64,000 bases of DNA from Cardinalis cardinalis (GCA_014549065.1 JACDOX010000057.1:3069991-3133990), one strand, 5' to 3'. Counted from the first letter of the stretch, positions 24,001 through 37,257 are shown. Numbers and translations are program-made. The notes: generated by a model from the letters alone, not told the origin.

Positions 24001-26124
24001 TCAAAGGTAATTAGTGGTGTATTTAGAGGGGGTTGCATCTATGAGGAGGAATGTGCCCAGCTCTGGAGTTCCATGTTTGCATGGAAACCTTGAACATTCT
24101 GGAAGAAAGACAAGCAGTACTAAAAGTTGCTAGGAGGGGTGAATGTTGAGAATTTCCTTTTCCCACAGAACTAGACAGCCTGTGGTTCCAGCCTTCCTTG
24201 TAACCTGCCAAGTCTCAACTATCTCCTCTCCAGAGTGTCTGTGTGCAGGTACACAAACACACAGGTGCAAGNGTGCATCTTACTCTTTTAGAAACCTCTG
24301 ACTGCTGGGTGAGTTCTGATTTGCAGCTGAAAACCCAGGATAACATAAGGCTTTGTCTTTCTCCTCCTAACACTCCTAAGAGCTGCCTTCTTCCTCCCCT
24401 ATTTCCCCCATAATGCTTCCTGCCAGCTTCCAACCTCAGAATCATTATTTTGGCGATTAGAGAGAATAGGAATGGATTCTTTTTTCTTTAAAGTCTTATC
24501 TGTTTTCTGAAGATGGTTTTCTCTAAAGCTGCAAGCCAAATACANTGTGTCTGCTTGTCCTTTGCTCCTCAGTGGCATCCTACAGACACAGAGAGCAGTT
24601 AGCTCTAGCTAGAACATAAGTATGGAGCTGAAAATATGAAGTTCCTCTTTTTGATTTAAACACAAGCTCTTGTTAACTTTAAGTCTGGGACTGACATCTA
24701 GTTNTAAACTGAATGCCTCAAAAGAAGATTGCTACTCACAAGGAAGAATAGAAAAATAGTCCTCACTCTTCTTGATTCTGTCCCTGTTTCTGCAGGCAGG
24801 AGCATCATGCCCTCAGTTCTGCAGTAAGAAAAGAACTCTCACTGGAGACTAAGTGCATCTCCTATTTTTATGACTGCAATGGTNAAACTGTTCTGCTTGG
24901 AGCCAGTTTACAACAATGTCCCCACAATGCACAGTAGTAAACAAAAGGCCTAAAAAATTAGCCAGGTTCATTTTGTCAGATCCTACTGATTCTTCTTGTG
25001 ACTTGAAACAAATTGCTTCTGTCCTGCCTGCCCTTGCCTCTGGGCACTTTGTCTAGTTGCAGTGTGTGACAGTGGTATGAAAAGCTGGTATGTCTGTACA
25101 AATGCTAGCTTGTGTCTCTACAGGAAAAATATTCTGTAAATGCTAAGTGGTTTTTATTAGTTAGATGTAGATATTGGAAGCTAGAAGCAAACAGCAGTAC
25201 AGAAATAACTTCAGCATATGGATATGGTTCATATTAAATTAGACATTCACTATGCAAACTCATTTCTAGTGTCTTTTTTCTTCTCCTGGACTGTCTTTTG
25301 GACAAAATTAGCTGTAGGACTTGGAGCTTCTTGACATGAGTTTGGCTGATCCTGCCAAATTCTTGGCCAAGATCAGTGGACCTCCCTCACTTGGCACTCA
25401 AAAACACACATGATGCTTACTGTTTGTTTCGGTTATAAATCTTGGATATTCCTGTTAATCTGGAATTTTCCTCCGTGGAATCAGCTAAATTTCTCCACAA
25501 TGTCCTTCTCTGGTTTTAGTCTGTGCTACTTAAGCCCTTTCATATTATTTTTCTCCTGTTGAAAGAGGAAGATAGTCAGTCCTGNGTTTAATTTTACTGG
25601 AAGCACAAGCAAAGGAGTGGTGCTCTTGCCTTTTGCTTGGGCTCTGGAGTTATTCCCTTCTCGGCAGAGGTTGCTGTGAAGTCAGCACAGTGTTTGTAGC
25701 TCTCAAATGTGGGCCAAGCAATAACTGTGATGTTGCAGTGAAGCTCCCAGGACAGGTTGTGCAAGCCCAGCTTTTTGCAGCCTGTGTGCACTGAGCTGTG
25801 GGTGAGACAGGAGGAGCCTGTCCCCCATCTGCCTGTACTGGGTATGAAAGAATAGAATGATGCAAACCATGATCTTTTCTTCCTTGGTTCAGAACAAGGG
25901 CTGTGCAAAGGGGAGTCACAGCCTCAGCCACTGCAGCAGCAAATGTGACAGAAGCAGCTTTGCCAGCACCACATTCAGGAGCTACAATGAGCAAGGCAGG
26001 GTGAACTCTGCTCTCTGCCATCGTGCACGGAGGGTTGCAAAGGTGGTTGCTCTGATTCTGTGTATAATTTAGTGCCTTTAAGCTATTTATATGTATGTAA
26101 ATAAGAATCTAAAGNAACTTATCT
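21020..26124. other. Spacer between the two SLC19A3 copies
   Basis: About 5 kb that should hold the 5' UTR exon and promoter of copy A, but no clear CpG island, TATA box or non-coding exon could be assigned. A moderately G+C-rich patch at about 23.3-24.4 kb and another at 25.6-26.0 kb contain open frames of 96-169 codons that match no family I know. Confidence 0.45.
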
Positions 26125-26130
26125 TTTATT
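26125..26130 (-). terminator. SLC19A3: Candidate polyadenylation signal of SLC19A3 copy B
   Basis: AATAAA on the minus strand, about 190 nt after the stop codon of copy B. It is the first such hexamer downstream. Confidence 0.5.
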
Positions 26131-26318
26131 CTTGGCACGGTGCCATTCTGGTGAGCTCTCTGCTGGCATATGTTGTGCTGAAGTGCTGGAATGATTCAGC
26201 GTAGCTTTTCAGGGCTGAGTTGAACGTTCTTCTTGCACTGCTGTTCCCTGCATGCTGCTCTTCTTCCCTGCTGGGAGCCCTTCTCCCAGGAGAAGCCCTT
26301 CTCCAGCCTGCCTGCCTC

Positions 26319-29300
26319 CTACAGCCGTGTCATGTAGCTTGTGACAATCTGCTCTCTTGACTCGTGCCCAGCCTGGTTCAGCTGCTCTGTGCAAGATCTC
26401 ACTATTTTCCTTTGGCATTTGCATGAGACCAGGACACAAATGCTTCTGATCATGAAAATCCCATGTATGACTGCGAAGTAGCTGCCATAAATTAAAAACT
26501 GGGAGAGGAGGAGAAAAAGGCAGAACAATTAATGAAAAACACATTAGAGAAATGCTGCTTCTTCTGAAGATGACAGTCACTCTGATTTTCTTGTGTTCTG
26601 GCAGTTTCTCTACACTTGAGTTTTTGCTTTGTGATTAAGCAAAATCNCAGTTTTTCATATATACAGCAGACAACTGTGAAATGAAGAACTGCCCCTTCCA
26701 TTCCTTATGCCTCTTAACAAATGTCAGACAGTGAGAGGGATAAGAGCAGGATATTTTTTCTATTANTGCAAAACGTAGAAGTGCTTTCATTACCCACATG
26801 ATCATGAATAATCTGCATGAAGAACCTGAGTTCATCCTTGTTGTGCTTTTACACATTTCAGTAAATGTCACCACAACGGTTTCAGTAAATACCCTGTGAT
26901 TTTATATCAGTATTTCCAGCAACAGTGGCAAGGCTATTTATGAAGTCCTACATATTCCTGTCCTTAATTTTAAAGATTTAATGTTTGAGTCAATCTTCAC
27001 TCTTTGAAAGTCACTTTTGCCTTCTCTGTGCCAAGTGTGAATAACTTTAATCTTCTTCAGACCCATTAGAGTAGAAAGCTGCCCCAGCTGAGAGCCCATC
27101 TGAGGAAATGCAGAAGTCAGTAGGTTTCAGTTGACTTCATCATGAGTGACATTGGGTTGAATTTAGGGACACTGTTGTGAGATAGGATGTCCCATCCCAA
27201 ATGAAGTGCCCAAGCTGTGGGGAGAAGACTCTATTGCACATGTTGAGATACAGGTACCGGATTTCTCCCGAGCTGGAATCAGAAGTTACTTGAGCTAAAA
27301 TAACTCAAACAATCCAGACTGTGCCTCATAGTCCTGAACTCCCATTCTGCATCTGACAAAATCAGTCTGAGCTTTTGGGAAGAGAGGATGGTGTCCTATT
27401 AACTACTAAAACTTGTTGGATAGCAGGGCCTGGTTAGTTATGTTTTGGTATATCTCCCTTTGAAAAGTAACAGAGCAGCATCTGTAATCCTAAATGCATT
27501 AAAAGGCAAAAGGGAAGAATGATGTCTGGACTTCTATAGAGGGAAGATGATTAAGTTGGCCTTTGGCATAGGAATTTTGAAGATGACTTGGCTGAGCAGC
27601 AAATAGGAAATAAGGTAACTGCACTTACTTGAGTCACTATGTCCAGTCCCAGACCTCTTGAATCTACAACAGCTATTGTGAGAATGGTCTGGATCAGCAG
27701 GGCAATGAAGTTGTTGAATCCAAACATCAGGGCATAGCGCTCCATGCTCAGATTGACGGCGATCTGGAACCTAACGGGAAACTGGCAGGTCAGTCACTTC
27801 CCCTGGAAAAGCTATTCCTGTCTAGCAGTTGATGAAGAGAAAGTGATTCATGCAGATGGTGCATCAAAGACAGAGGAAATGGTGCTTCATTTGTTTGTTT
27901 GCTTCATTGCTTTCTCTAAAAAAAAAAAAGTCTGGGGTACCATAGTGTATTTTAATGGTTTTTTTTTAACTGCATGGGCTGCTTTTCTAAACCCTCTTTT
28001 CAGATGATCAGGTAGAATGTCAGCTCTCTGTACCCTTCCCTTTGCTCCTTCTCTGCCTGCACAGACTGTGCCAGACAGGCTGTAAAGAGTCCATGGCTGG
28101 AAGCTTTCAGAGACCTGGCCAGGCAAAGCTGTGACTTGCTCTGGCACTGAAGCAGTTCTGCCCTGGCTGGGAGGTCACTTTGGGTATCTTCTAACCAAGC
28201 TTTCCATGGTAATAAGTCACATTTTGCTTTGTGATTTGACAGTGGAGGTAACATGCTCCTTATTTCTGTCAGGAGCCTGTAGATTTCTTACTTGCAATAT
28301 CTTTTTTGACAATAATAAAAACATCTTTCTTTGCAATAGATACCTGCAAAGTTTCTATACAAACAAAAGGGTGTTGTTCCTTCAGGACTCATTTTCAATG
28401 ATTTTACCTTGGCAGTTTTTTGCAAGATTTTACTTTGTTGGGTTTTTTTTAGAATATATTGAAATAGTCCAGGTGTAATTAACTATAATGTAATAACAAT
28501 CTACCAAANTGACAATTAAGAGCTCACTTGGCTTCCTTCAAGACAGGCATAACCTTGCCNTACATTATAAAGTTAGCAATTTTTTTAAAATGGTATTTGA
28601 TTAATTTTGAAGTTTGACACAAAATGCATCCAGTATTTTTGTTAATGAAATAGTGTGTTATGTCTAAAGACATTCCAAGCAAGAAAATGACTGGAGNAAT
28701 AACATTTTATATTTATTACACAGGATGAAATATTTGTTGTTAATATTATTTATACATTTCTATTTCTGACAACAGAATAGCTTGGTCTCCTACGAGATCT
28801 CATCTGAGTTTATATGTCCTANGCTCCCTTTTATTCCTTCTTTACATCTTAATATCTTTAATAATCATATGTATAAAATCATGTTGGGGAACACTTTACG
28901 TGGAGTCTTTTCCTGCATTCATGCAGGTCATGGCATGCTAAAAGGTTCATAAGTAGGAGGTCTAGACATATGGTGATCCTAAAGGATGGCTGTCAAGGTA
29001 TGCTTGTCCCTANTGTTCACTTTGCATCTTTCTTGCCAGGAAGGAGGAAAATGGCTTCTACATTTTGCAGTTACCATTGCCTTTAGTAATAACATTACCT
29101 TGTGCCTTATTTAATTTCTGCTTAGGTAAATGTTNGATGTCCTTTTGACAATTTTTCTTTCCTGATTGTTTGGAAGAATGAAAACAACATAACCAGACAT
29201 TTAAATGTTCTTGTCCTTACCTAAACAATTATGTCAAGCATTAGGTCAGCTACCTCTGAGGAAAAGGAGGCCCAAAATAAATTCAAACTAGGGTCAGTAT

Positions 29301-32300
29301 TCTGTGCATGATGATGATGCATTGTGATGTTTTGTACTTACGTTGCTATTGTCAGGAGGAGCACATAGCATGCCTTGAAAATGAGATATCCAGCATAACA
29401 TGCCCAGATGCTGGTAGAGAAGTGCATGAGAAACAGACAACCAGCATCTATTGCAGAGAAGATCCCTAAAGCCAGTTCTCCAAAATGGTCCCAGTTAATC
29501 TGCATATATTGTACTAGGAAAGATGTTACTGAGCCTAGAAAAAGAGAAAAGAATATGTGTAAATATTGCATCTGCTCCACAGCCTGTGAGACCAAGTCCT
29601 GCCACACTCACATGCCAAAAGGCAATGCTGAATAATGAAGCAGAGGAGTCTGAAGTTTGAAAGCATTTCTGATGACTTCTGCAGCTGTGCAGATGACTGG
29701 TCATTTTAAGACAACTGCATATATCAAGTCTCTGCCATTCCATTCTTAGTGTTTTATTCCACTTCACAGGATAAATTTACTGTAATGTAGGAGGATTCAT
29801 TATTTAGGTGTCNGGACACAGCATGGCTCTCTGGGGAGAGAATTAGGAACATGATTTGGAGTTCGAGAAGGAAATTCTTCCACCTTCTCCTAGTCAGGCT
29901 AGTAAACCTTCTATTGAACAGTTTAGCTCTGTGCACCTCATAGAGTGGGTAAACTGTCAAAAAAGTGAGTTTTGAGGCATCAAGGAAGTATATCCAAGGA
30001 ATGAGAAAGGATAGGTTTGCTTTTTGTGGGCCTCCTAGAAGATGCATCTGTTGCAAAGTTAAGCCACGTGACTGCCTATCTTAGGGGTCCCCGACCCTTT
30101 TAAAAACTTCTATAAGTTATATTAAATAAACTTCTATACTTATTCACTGAGAACTAGGCCAGTCCATGAGACAGAGAAATTCATCGAGGAGTAGACACTA
30201 CAGGAGTTAAACTTCGTGATTCATGTGGTCTATTTAGTTGCCTGCTGCAAGAGTGGTATCTGTTTCTCCTTAAAGACTGTAAGGGTGACCTGAATGACTA
30301 GGTGTAGTGCAGATGTGTTTATTTTTCCTGNAAAAACACGCTCCCACATCTTGTGCAAGTTCTTTACAACAGAACAATGTGAGCCAAGGCAGGGTGGTAT
30401 CCTCTGATGTTACCTTTTGATAACCTCACTTTGCATGTGTGATGTGAGCATCTGCTCCTGGTACANAAATGGAATGGTTCAGATCAGTATCATAAGGATT
30501 CATAGGGTCTTTTTTCCCCTGAAAATCTTTGTATCATGCAATGACTAAAATTTTCTTTTTGTCTGGTTGCACAAGGGTAATTCACTAGAAAAAAAAATTA
30601 AATGAGAGGTTTATGTTCTTTTTGAGTAAAATTTTTACAGAAAACTTCTCCCATCTGTGTAAACTGATAGCATTGTTATGGGAACAATGCAATATTTGTT
30701 TTGGGGGAAAAAAACTCAACATTCAATAGCCTCATCCAAAGAAACAGAGGTGCTTCTGAATGGATTTACCAGCTAGATGCAATGTCTGTGTGACTTGCAG
30801 ACATTCTGCATACTGGTAAAATAGTTATTTGTCTGCTACTAAAGAAAAACCAACATAACTCACATTTGAACTGTTGTACATCAAAGACCTAGGTCTGGAA
30901 TGCACAGGGNGTGCATAGGCTCCCTGGAGCGCCTGCAATGGAATGGCACTTTGAAAGTTTACTAAAGTGAAACTTCAGAGGCTGTCATTGTGATCAATGT
31001 TTAAACATCGACTTACTCAGAAAAGTTGCTATGGCTTCCACAGCTCCGTTGTACACTGCCGAGCTGTGCGAGGGGGCTCGGAAGTCCCACAGCACCTGGA
31101 CGTAATTCACCACCTGGTTGAAGCCAGCTGTGGCCAGAGCCCACCACAGGGACCAGCAGAGGAGCTTGCGGGAGCCGTAGCAGTGCCTCAGGTCCCTGCC
31201 CAGCTGCAGCAGCACGCTCAGCAGGGGCCTGTGGGGCCCGGCACTGCCAGCCTGGGGCTGGGGGCTCGGGGCCCTGGCAGCAGCATCAGGGCTCCTTTCT
31301 TCTTGGCAGCTCTGGGGCCTGGGGGCAGTGCCCACAGCCAGCCCTTTGCCAGGCCCTGGCACAGGCTCAGGGGCCTCTTTCCTGTGGAAGAACATGCTCC
31401 TCTGGGGCATGGGCAGGAAGAGCGCGCACAGGAACGCCAGGGACACGGAAGCCAAGCTGATGGCGTTGAGGTGGAAGTAGGAGACGCCTGCTAAGGACAC
31501 CAGCAGCTGTCCCAGCACGGCGGCCACGGTGGCTGCCACCAGAGTGATGCTCCTGCAGTAGCTGGTGACCCTCTGGTAGTGNTGGCTGCTGACCACGCTG
31601 TAGATGTAGGCGTAATAGGCCACCTCGGTGGCTGTGACCATGCCATAGAAGAACTCCACCAGCTGCATGGCCACCACTCCCTGTGCAAAGAGCAGCAGGA
31701 GCCACGTGACGATGAGGCTGATGCCCTGCAGGAGGAGGACGGGCTTGTAGCGCACATAGTCTGTGAGCAGGAACACCGGGAAAAGGAGAGCCAGGTAGGA
31801 GTATGTCCAGACTGGAAAAATCTGGTTGGTAACCTAGAACAGAAGAGAAAATGTCAGTGTTCTTATTGTTGAGGAAAGGAAGTTCATGTATTTTAAATGG
31901 TGTTGTAGAGGGAAGGTTTTTCTCTGATGGAATTCATAAAATATATAACAACATTGAATCCGCATGGGACTGTTGGGCAGGCAAATGGATCTTGGATCTG
32001 TTAAATGGATCTTTTATTTATGCAGTCTGCTGCAAATTGTAACCTGCCAGAGCTAGTTAAATTTGTGCTTTTTTTTTNCTTTTCATATTTTTNAAAAACT
32101 TTAAACAGTGTTTTCCCTTTCTATTTTCACTACTTCAGTCAAAAGAAATCATAGAATAAAACCATACCTCATCTGTGGTCAGGTTTTTATCTGGTCCTGT
32201 TAGATAGGGCGTCAGGAAAGGCTCTGATGGTTTCATCATGTAGAAGAATCCATAGAGGCAGAGGATCACTGTGGGAAAAGCCCAGGTGCTGATTTTCTCT

Positions 32301-32317
32301 TGCTTCCAGCAGCCCAT
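26319..32317 (-). CDS. SLC19A3: SLC19A3-like thiamine transporter, copy B
   Basis: Five minus-strand exons: 32168-32317 (ATG at 32315-32317), 31017-31833, 29342-29534, 27629-27770 and 26319-26498 (TAG at 26319-26321). All introns are GT-AG and phases join, giving 1482 bp or 493 aa, close to human SLC19A3 (496 aa). SLC19A3 is the high-affinity thiamine transporter of the plasma membrane. Exon 1 reads LYGFFYMMKPSEPFLTPYL across TM1, close to human, with the N45 sequon in GPDKNLT. Exon 2 (51-322) includes VEFFYGMVTATEVAYYAYIY and a Pro/Gly/Ala-rich loop before WSLWWALATAGFNQV. Exon 3 has IWACYAGYLIFKACY, exon 4 NLSMERYALMFGFNN, exon 5 FLIYGSYFAVIHGIF and a 59-residue end unlike that of copy A. 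One N lies in exon 2 (31582). The first coding intron is only 334 bp. No defect is visible. Confidence 0.93.
26499..27628 (-). other. Intron 4 of SLC19A3 copy B
   Basis: A 1.13-kb intron with no repeat or other gene recognised. Confidence 0.8.
27771..29341 (-). other. Intron 3 of SLC19A3 copy B
   Basis: A 1.57-kb AT-rich intron with an A-tract near 27920. No other feature was recognised. The same intron in copy A is only 500 bp (15471-15970). Confidence 0.8.
29535..31016 (-). other. Intron 2 of SLC19A3 copy B
   Basis: A 1.48-kb intron. It shares no obvious similarity with intron 2 of copy A, including the two CR1 pieces there, so those were inserted after the introns separated or have been lost here. 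Confidence 0.75.
31017..31833 (-). CDS. SLC19A3: SLC19A3 copy B exon 2, partner in the conversion tract
   Basis: An 817-bp exon, same length, phase and sequence as the exon at 18131-18947. Near its donor (31017-31028) the two differ at several bases, then run together to the acceptor and about 9 bp into the intron, after which the introns are unrelated. It is G+C-rich compared with the neighbouring exons. Confidence 0.93.
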
Positions 32318-33543
32318 GGCCTCTGCAGCAAAGCTGAGGATAAAGTTTGCTAGAATAATGATACTGCCCATGCAAATGCAAAGAGATCTTGTAATTGATT
32401 TTTATTTTGTGTTTTCTAATGCCAAGGAGTGCTCTTTAGAGGTTGACAGTTCAAAATAATTTTTATTTATAATGTTAAAGTGAATAGCTATTCNTTACAT
32501 TTGTCTGCTGCTCTCTTTGCAGAAGGTTTATAAAAAATGAATTGCAAGATCCTTAAATGGGAAACAAACTACCCTGTCATTCTATCTGCACTGACCAAGA
32601 TAAACACAGGAAAAGCCTTTCTAGATTGAAGTGGCTGAAGACAGCTGAGCACTGAGATTTCCCTCGACACCTTAACTGATCACAGCCAAGTGCCTTGTTG
32701 AATGACAAAGATAACNCTAGAGCCTAGCAGATGGAGCTGCTAAGAAATACAGAAAGGATATCAAGCCAGACTCTCATCTGGGATTATCTGCATAAGAAGT
32801 CCATTTTGGATGCAGACATCATATTTCCCATTTATTAAAGTGGTCACAGAAGGTTAACAGTTCATGCTGAAATGAAATGAAACAGGTATTTTTGCTTTTG
32901 TCACTAGGTGAGGTGATGGAATAAATTAAAATTTGCAACTCTGCTGGACAGAGCCCAAACAAAAGTCAAAATGAGTGTAAAGGGGACATGCAAAGGAAAT
33001 CGACATAAGTTAATATCCATATTCATGTTAGTATAGGCAATGTCAAGAATCTTAATGTGTGCACTTTATCTTTTGGAGCCCTTTGGACTTTGCATATTAG
33101 NAGGTGGGATTTCTATCACTGCTTTTGACTTTTATCTACTTCCCTACTGATAACTCTTTCTTTTTTGGGCAAAACATGAATCTTATAAAAATCTTAAAAA
33201 TGAAGTCATGTTTTTTCACAAACTTTTTTTGTAAAAGCTGAAGGAAGATCTACCCAGCCCAAAGCAGTCATGTCCTCATGAGTGTATAATTTCAGGNTGG
33301 ATGGGCAGAGGATCCTTTTTATAGCATGTAATATGTACAAGGCAGTAGGCATTATGCATCTTCTTTTCTAATTTCATGCTATGACAGCACGTTTTACTGA
33401 CAGCCTGACACTGTAAGAAATGAGTGCAGATCCAAGGGAATTTCATTTACTTCCTTTGGTGCNTATAGGCCAAAAGCATGGGCATCACAGGATTCCAGCA
33501 GAAAGGAACCCAGCTCTGTGTTGTGTCAGCTCTGCAGTGTGAA

Positions 33544-33556
33544 CCACTAGATGGCA
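33544..33556 (+). promoter_or_regulatory. Candidate CTCF-binding site
   Basis: CCACTAGATGGCA fits the CTCF core consensus CCASYAGRKGGCR at every position. It lies between the SLC19A3 pair and CCL20. It is a sequence match only. Confidence 0.45.
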
Positions 33557-36044
33557 AGGTGGCCCCAGCAAGGCAAACGAGCTGGGGAGGACTGAGAGAC
33601 ACTGAGTGCTCCAGGAAGGAAGCATTTCTGCCCCTCCTTCCTCCCGGCTGTAGGAACATCATCCTGCTGCAAACGTGGCTTTGGCAGGACCAGTTTGGGC
33701 CGTGCCCAGGATCGTGCTCACTGAGTCACCATAACATCCCCTGGCTGTCCTCCCTTGTGGTAATCATTAAAGCCATACAGCATCCAGTGCCATGGGAATG
33801 CTTCGTGTGATTCTGAGAGAATTACACCAGAAGAGTGGGGTGGAGACCATCTCTAACACTGTAATGAGAAATATTTGTACAAGTCAGCTTTGGGACGTAG
33901 CCAGGGCATTTTTTTTCCCTTTCCAGCCTAGATTCTCTGCTCTGTTTCAGGTCTTGCCCTGTTTGCTCACCCCCAGCAGGCTGTGTGACACAAGGGCAGC
34001 AAGTCTCATGTAGCTTGTCAAAAAGTCACACACACCTTGGGAGGTGAGTGGGCAGCTGCTGCCTCTGCAGGGCTTGCAGGGTGCTTGTGCTGCCCCGGGA
34101 TGCTGCCCATGGGTGGCAGGGCTTTGCCATGCCGCGCAGGAATTCATGGTTTCTGCTGTACACAGAAGAACTTCAGGCGTGTCCTGGTCACTGCATCCCT
34201 ACAGTGCCAGCTGTGCACTGTTCAGGGTTTTGGGCTAGACCTTACCTCTAACCTGCACTTCTGCTTTTTGAGCTGCCAGGGTGAGGCTGGTAAGTGAAGA
34301 GAGAAGTTTCCCCCTTGAGACAAGGAGCTGTNCAGAAAAAACCTGTCACTGGTGCTGCGCTGGGAGGAGCAGGGGGCTGAGGGCTCTCAGGGCAGCCCAC
34401 TCTGCCCTTGGGGAGGGGGAGAGGGTGTCACCTCACCTGCCCTGGGGTTTGTGTTCCACTCACACCCCAGCCCTTGGTGAAGCCCCGTCCAGCTCTGCAG
34501 CTGCTGTACAAGCCCTCCTTTCTGCACTCCTAACCACAAACCTCTAACAATCACAGCTCTGCCTTGTTCCTTGAGGGGGAAGGATCCAATTTTTTTCTGG
34601 TTCAGTCATCCCATATGGTCAATTTGTCCTTTATAAATCTAGGTTTTCTTCACTTTTGAAGAGATTTTAGGATGCCTCGGTGGTGTTTTGCAACAAAAAA
34701 ATCCTCTTTCTTTTTTCCTTCAGTAATTCTTGGTGCCAGAGTTGTCAGCTCTTCTACACACAGCGTAACACGGCCCCCCAGCTCCCCATTGGATTGCTCT
34801 CTTCTTTCCTCCCACTTTCCCTTGTCATTGCAGGATTTCATATTTCTAAAGTTCATATATAATCATACCTTCTGTGCTGGAGCTCTTCCATTCTTACTTC
34901 CAAGGGAAAAGCCTCCTTTTAGTATTCCCAGTCTTACTTCTGGTTGTCCTGTGTGTATTGCAGCTACTGGACTGTGTTTGGGTTTTGTGCTTTTCCTGTT
35001 CTTCTAGTGTTACAGCTTGCTCTGACACCTCCTTTGGAAAGGCCTCCAGCTGGCTTTCTTTCAGCACCCTTAAAGGAACAGCCAAATAATCCTGGCCTGA
35101 CTTTGCCCCAAGGCAGCAGTGAATCAAGACCCAAACTACAGTTTAGTGCCTGACCGNCACAAAATCAATAGAGGAAGTTCTGTTCCCAAAGAATTTTGGG
35201 TCTATTTGACAGGATATGTGGCTTGGGAGCCATCTGTGCCTCAAAGTGACCTATAAAAGAGGGAGCAGTAGCTGTGCGTGGGTAGTTACAGAGGTGAGGG
35301 TGAGCAATTACCACTGCTGTAAGGTTGGAAGGTATCCACACCACTTACATGGGGTTTCAAACTATTCTGAAAAACTTAAAAGGTAAAAAGTAAAACACCC
35401 TGCTCTGCTTCCTCTTGACTTATTTGCTGGCAGATTTGTCAGATTTTTTGCTTTGACAGGTTCTNACAGTGCTGCTGAAGATGGGGATAGCTGCCCTGTA
35501 GGCAGCTTCAGAAGATTTTGTGGGACTCACAACAGCAGAGTACACTCTGTGAAATGTACACATTTTCACAAAAAAGTATTTACAGACATTTAGATCCACT
35601 CCCACCCTGGTCCCACATCATTTAGGGATGAGGGAATGAGTGATGTAATAATTATTTAGGATTATCACCAATACAGTAGGAAAATGTGTAAGTATTTGTA
35701 AATAACAGTGAATTATCCAACCAGAGGAAAGCAGCACCTTGGTTCACACACAGTACAATGGAACAGTAATTTTATGGACACATATATGAATATGAAAAAG
35801 GTATGACATTCCTTGCTGGGTCAGAGAAGTGTCTCAGCTCAGCCACCTTTCCCTTCACTCTTGGCTGGATTTTGCAGCCTTTGCCTTCTATCCCTCAACA
35901 ATCCAATATTACAGGATTAGTGATGTTAGAGGGACCATCCCTGCCTCTTGCCTTTATAACTTGTTTGTTGGCCTTTGTCCATGAAACCATCTCCTCCTGC
36001 CTGGGGCAGTGCTGTGCACTTCTGGAGTCATGAAACACCTAGAG

Positions 36045-36175
36045 CTGGGAGTGAGCCATAGGAATCATCATGTTCCACTCCTGCTCCTCACAGGATTATC
36101 TCCAACTGAACCATGTGACTCATGGTGCCTCATCAGACACTCCTCACATGCTGGCAGCCTCTGTAATGTATGTGA
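36045..36175 (-). mobile_element. Possible old CR1 fragment
   Basis: agagctgggagtgagccata followed by a tcatcatgttccactcctgc-like stretch resembles a reversed CR1 3' region. It is strongly diverged and the ends are uncertain. Confidence 0.4.
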
Positions 36176-37257
36176 AACTAACTNATGGAAGGAATGTAAT
36201 AATTCCTTTGGGCTCTTTCCCAGCCATCAGTCACTGCTGACACTGATCCCAGAGTTATCTTGGTTCTCCTGTTCCATTGACCCTGTGGCTATAGGAGGTG
36301 ACAGCCCCTCTGAGAGAACACTGAGAATACCTGCATTTGGTTTTATTCTCACGAACTCTTGCTAAAATGCAGAGAACTCTTGAGGGAAACAGTGTTACTT
36401 GGGGTTTGCATTGACTTACTGAAGAATCCAACTCAAATTTCTTGACACTGAGAAAAACTGCAAAATTCTGTTTTTCCTGTAGTGTGATAATTAGAAAGAA
36501 TTATTTAAGTAACTTCCNGGCATTGATGATTGGTTTCTCTGTTTTCAGATCCTCTGTTATCCTCTATTATCTCTTCTTTCCCATAGTCTTCAATCCGTCT
36601 TGTTTGTAGTTAAAATTTCATGCTTTTTCACTGATTCACTACTGAATGCCAAATAGAAGACTGTAAGCTTATGCAAGTTTTNGGTCAACTTGAGCCCTAT
36701 GCCATAAGGTGCCTGTAGCAGAGCTTAGCTGCTGGGTTTGAAGGGAACTACACTCTTTTCACCAAGTGTAGTCAGATGCAGAAATGTTGTTCTGCTTGGA
36801 GGGTGGGCTGGGCAATCAGTTTCTAGCTGACATTCCAATTCTGTTCACTTGGGAAAGGGAAGATTCTGTAAGAGTGGAGGAANGGTGAGTTTTATGGTAG
36901 TAGTGTATCCTGAAGAGTTACTCTAATATGGTCTCTAATGAATCAAGGAGATAGGAAAATTCTGAGGGGAAGAAAGGCAGTAAAAGAACAAGACAGAAAA
37001 CCTTTGTCATTCTGATGCTGCCTTCTGCCTCTGCTGCCCCTTGGACTCAATCCTGATAATATTGCTGGTGCTTCACAGGATGGCACCAAGGCTGAAAGGC
37101 TCATGGTGGCAGCAGGAGGTGTCTCTCTCTGTCTGGCTGGGCACTGAACATCAGCTCACAAATCACTTCTGCTTATTGACGCCTGCCCAACTCGGACAAA
37201 GACGTTTCTTCAATCAAACTGATAGCTTATTCTATTTGAAGAATGTGTACTTTGTTC

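Noticed and set aside
23569..24093. 169-codon frame between the SLC19A3 copies
   Set aside because: Overlapping frames on both strands have similar length, there is no recognisable domain and the frame includes Ns. It could hide a non-coding exon of copy A but nothing supports a protein.
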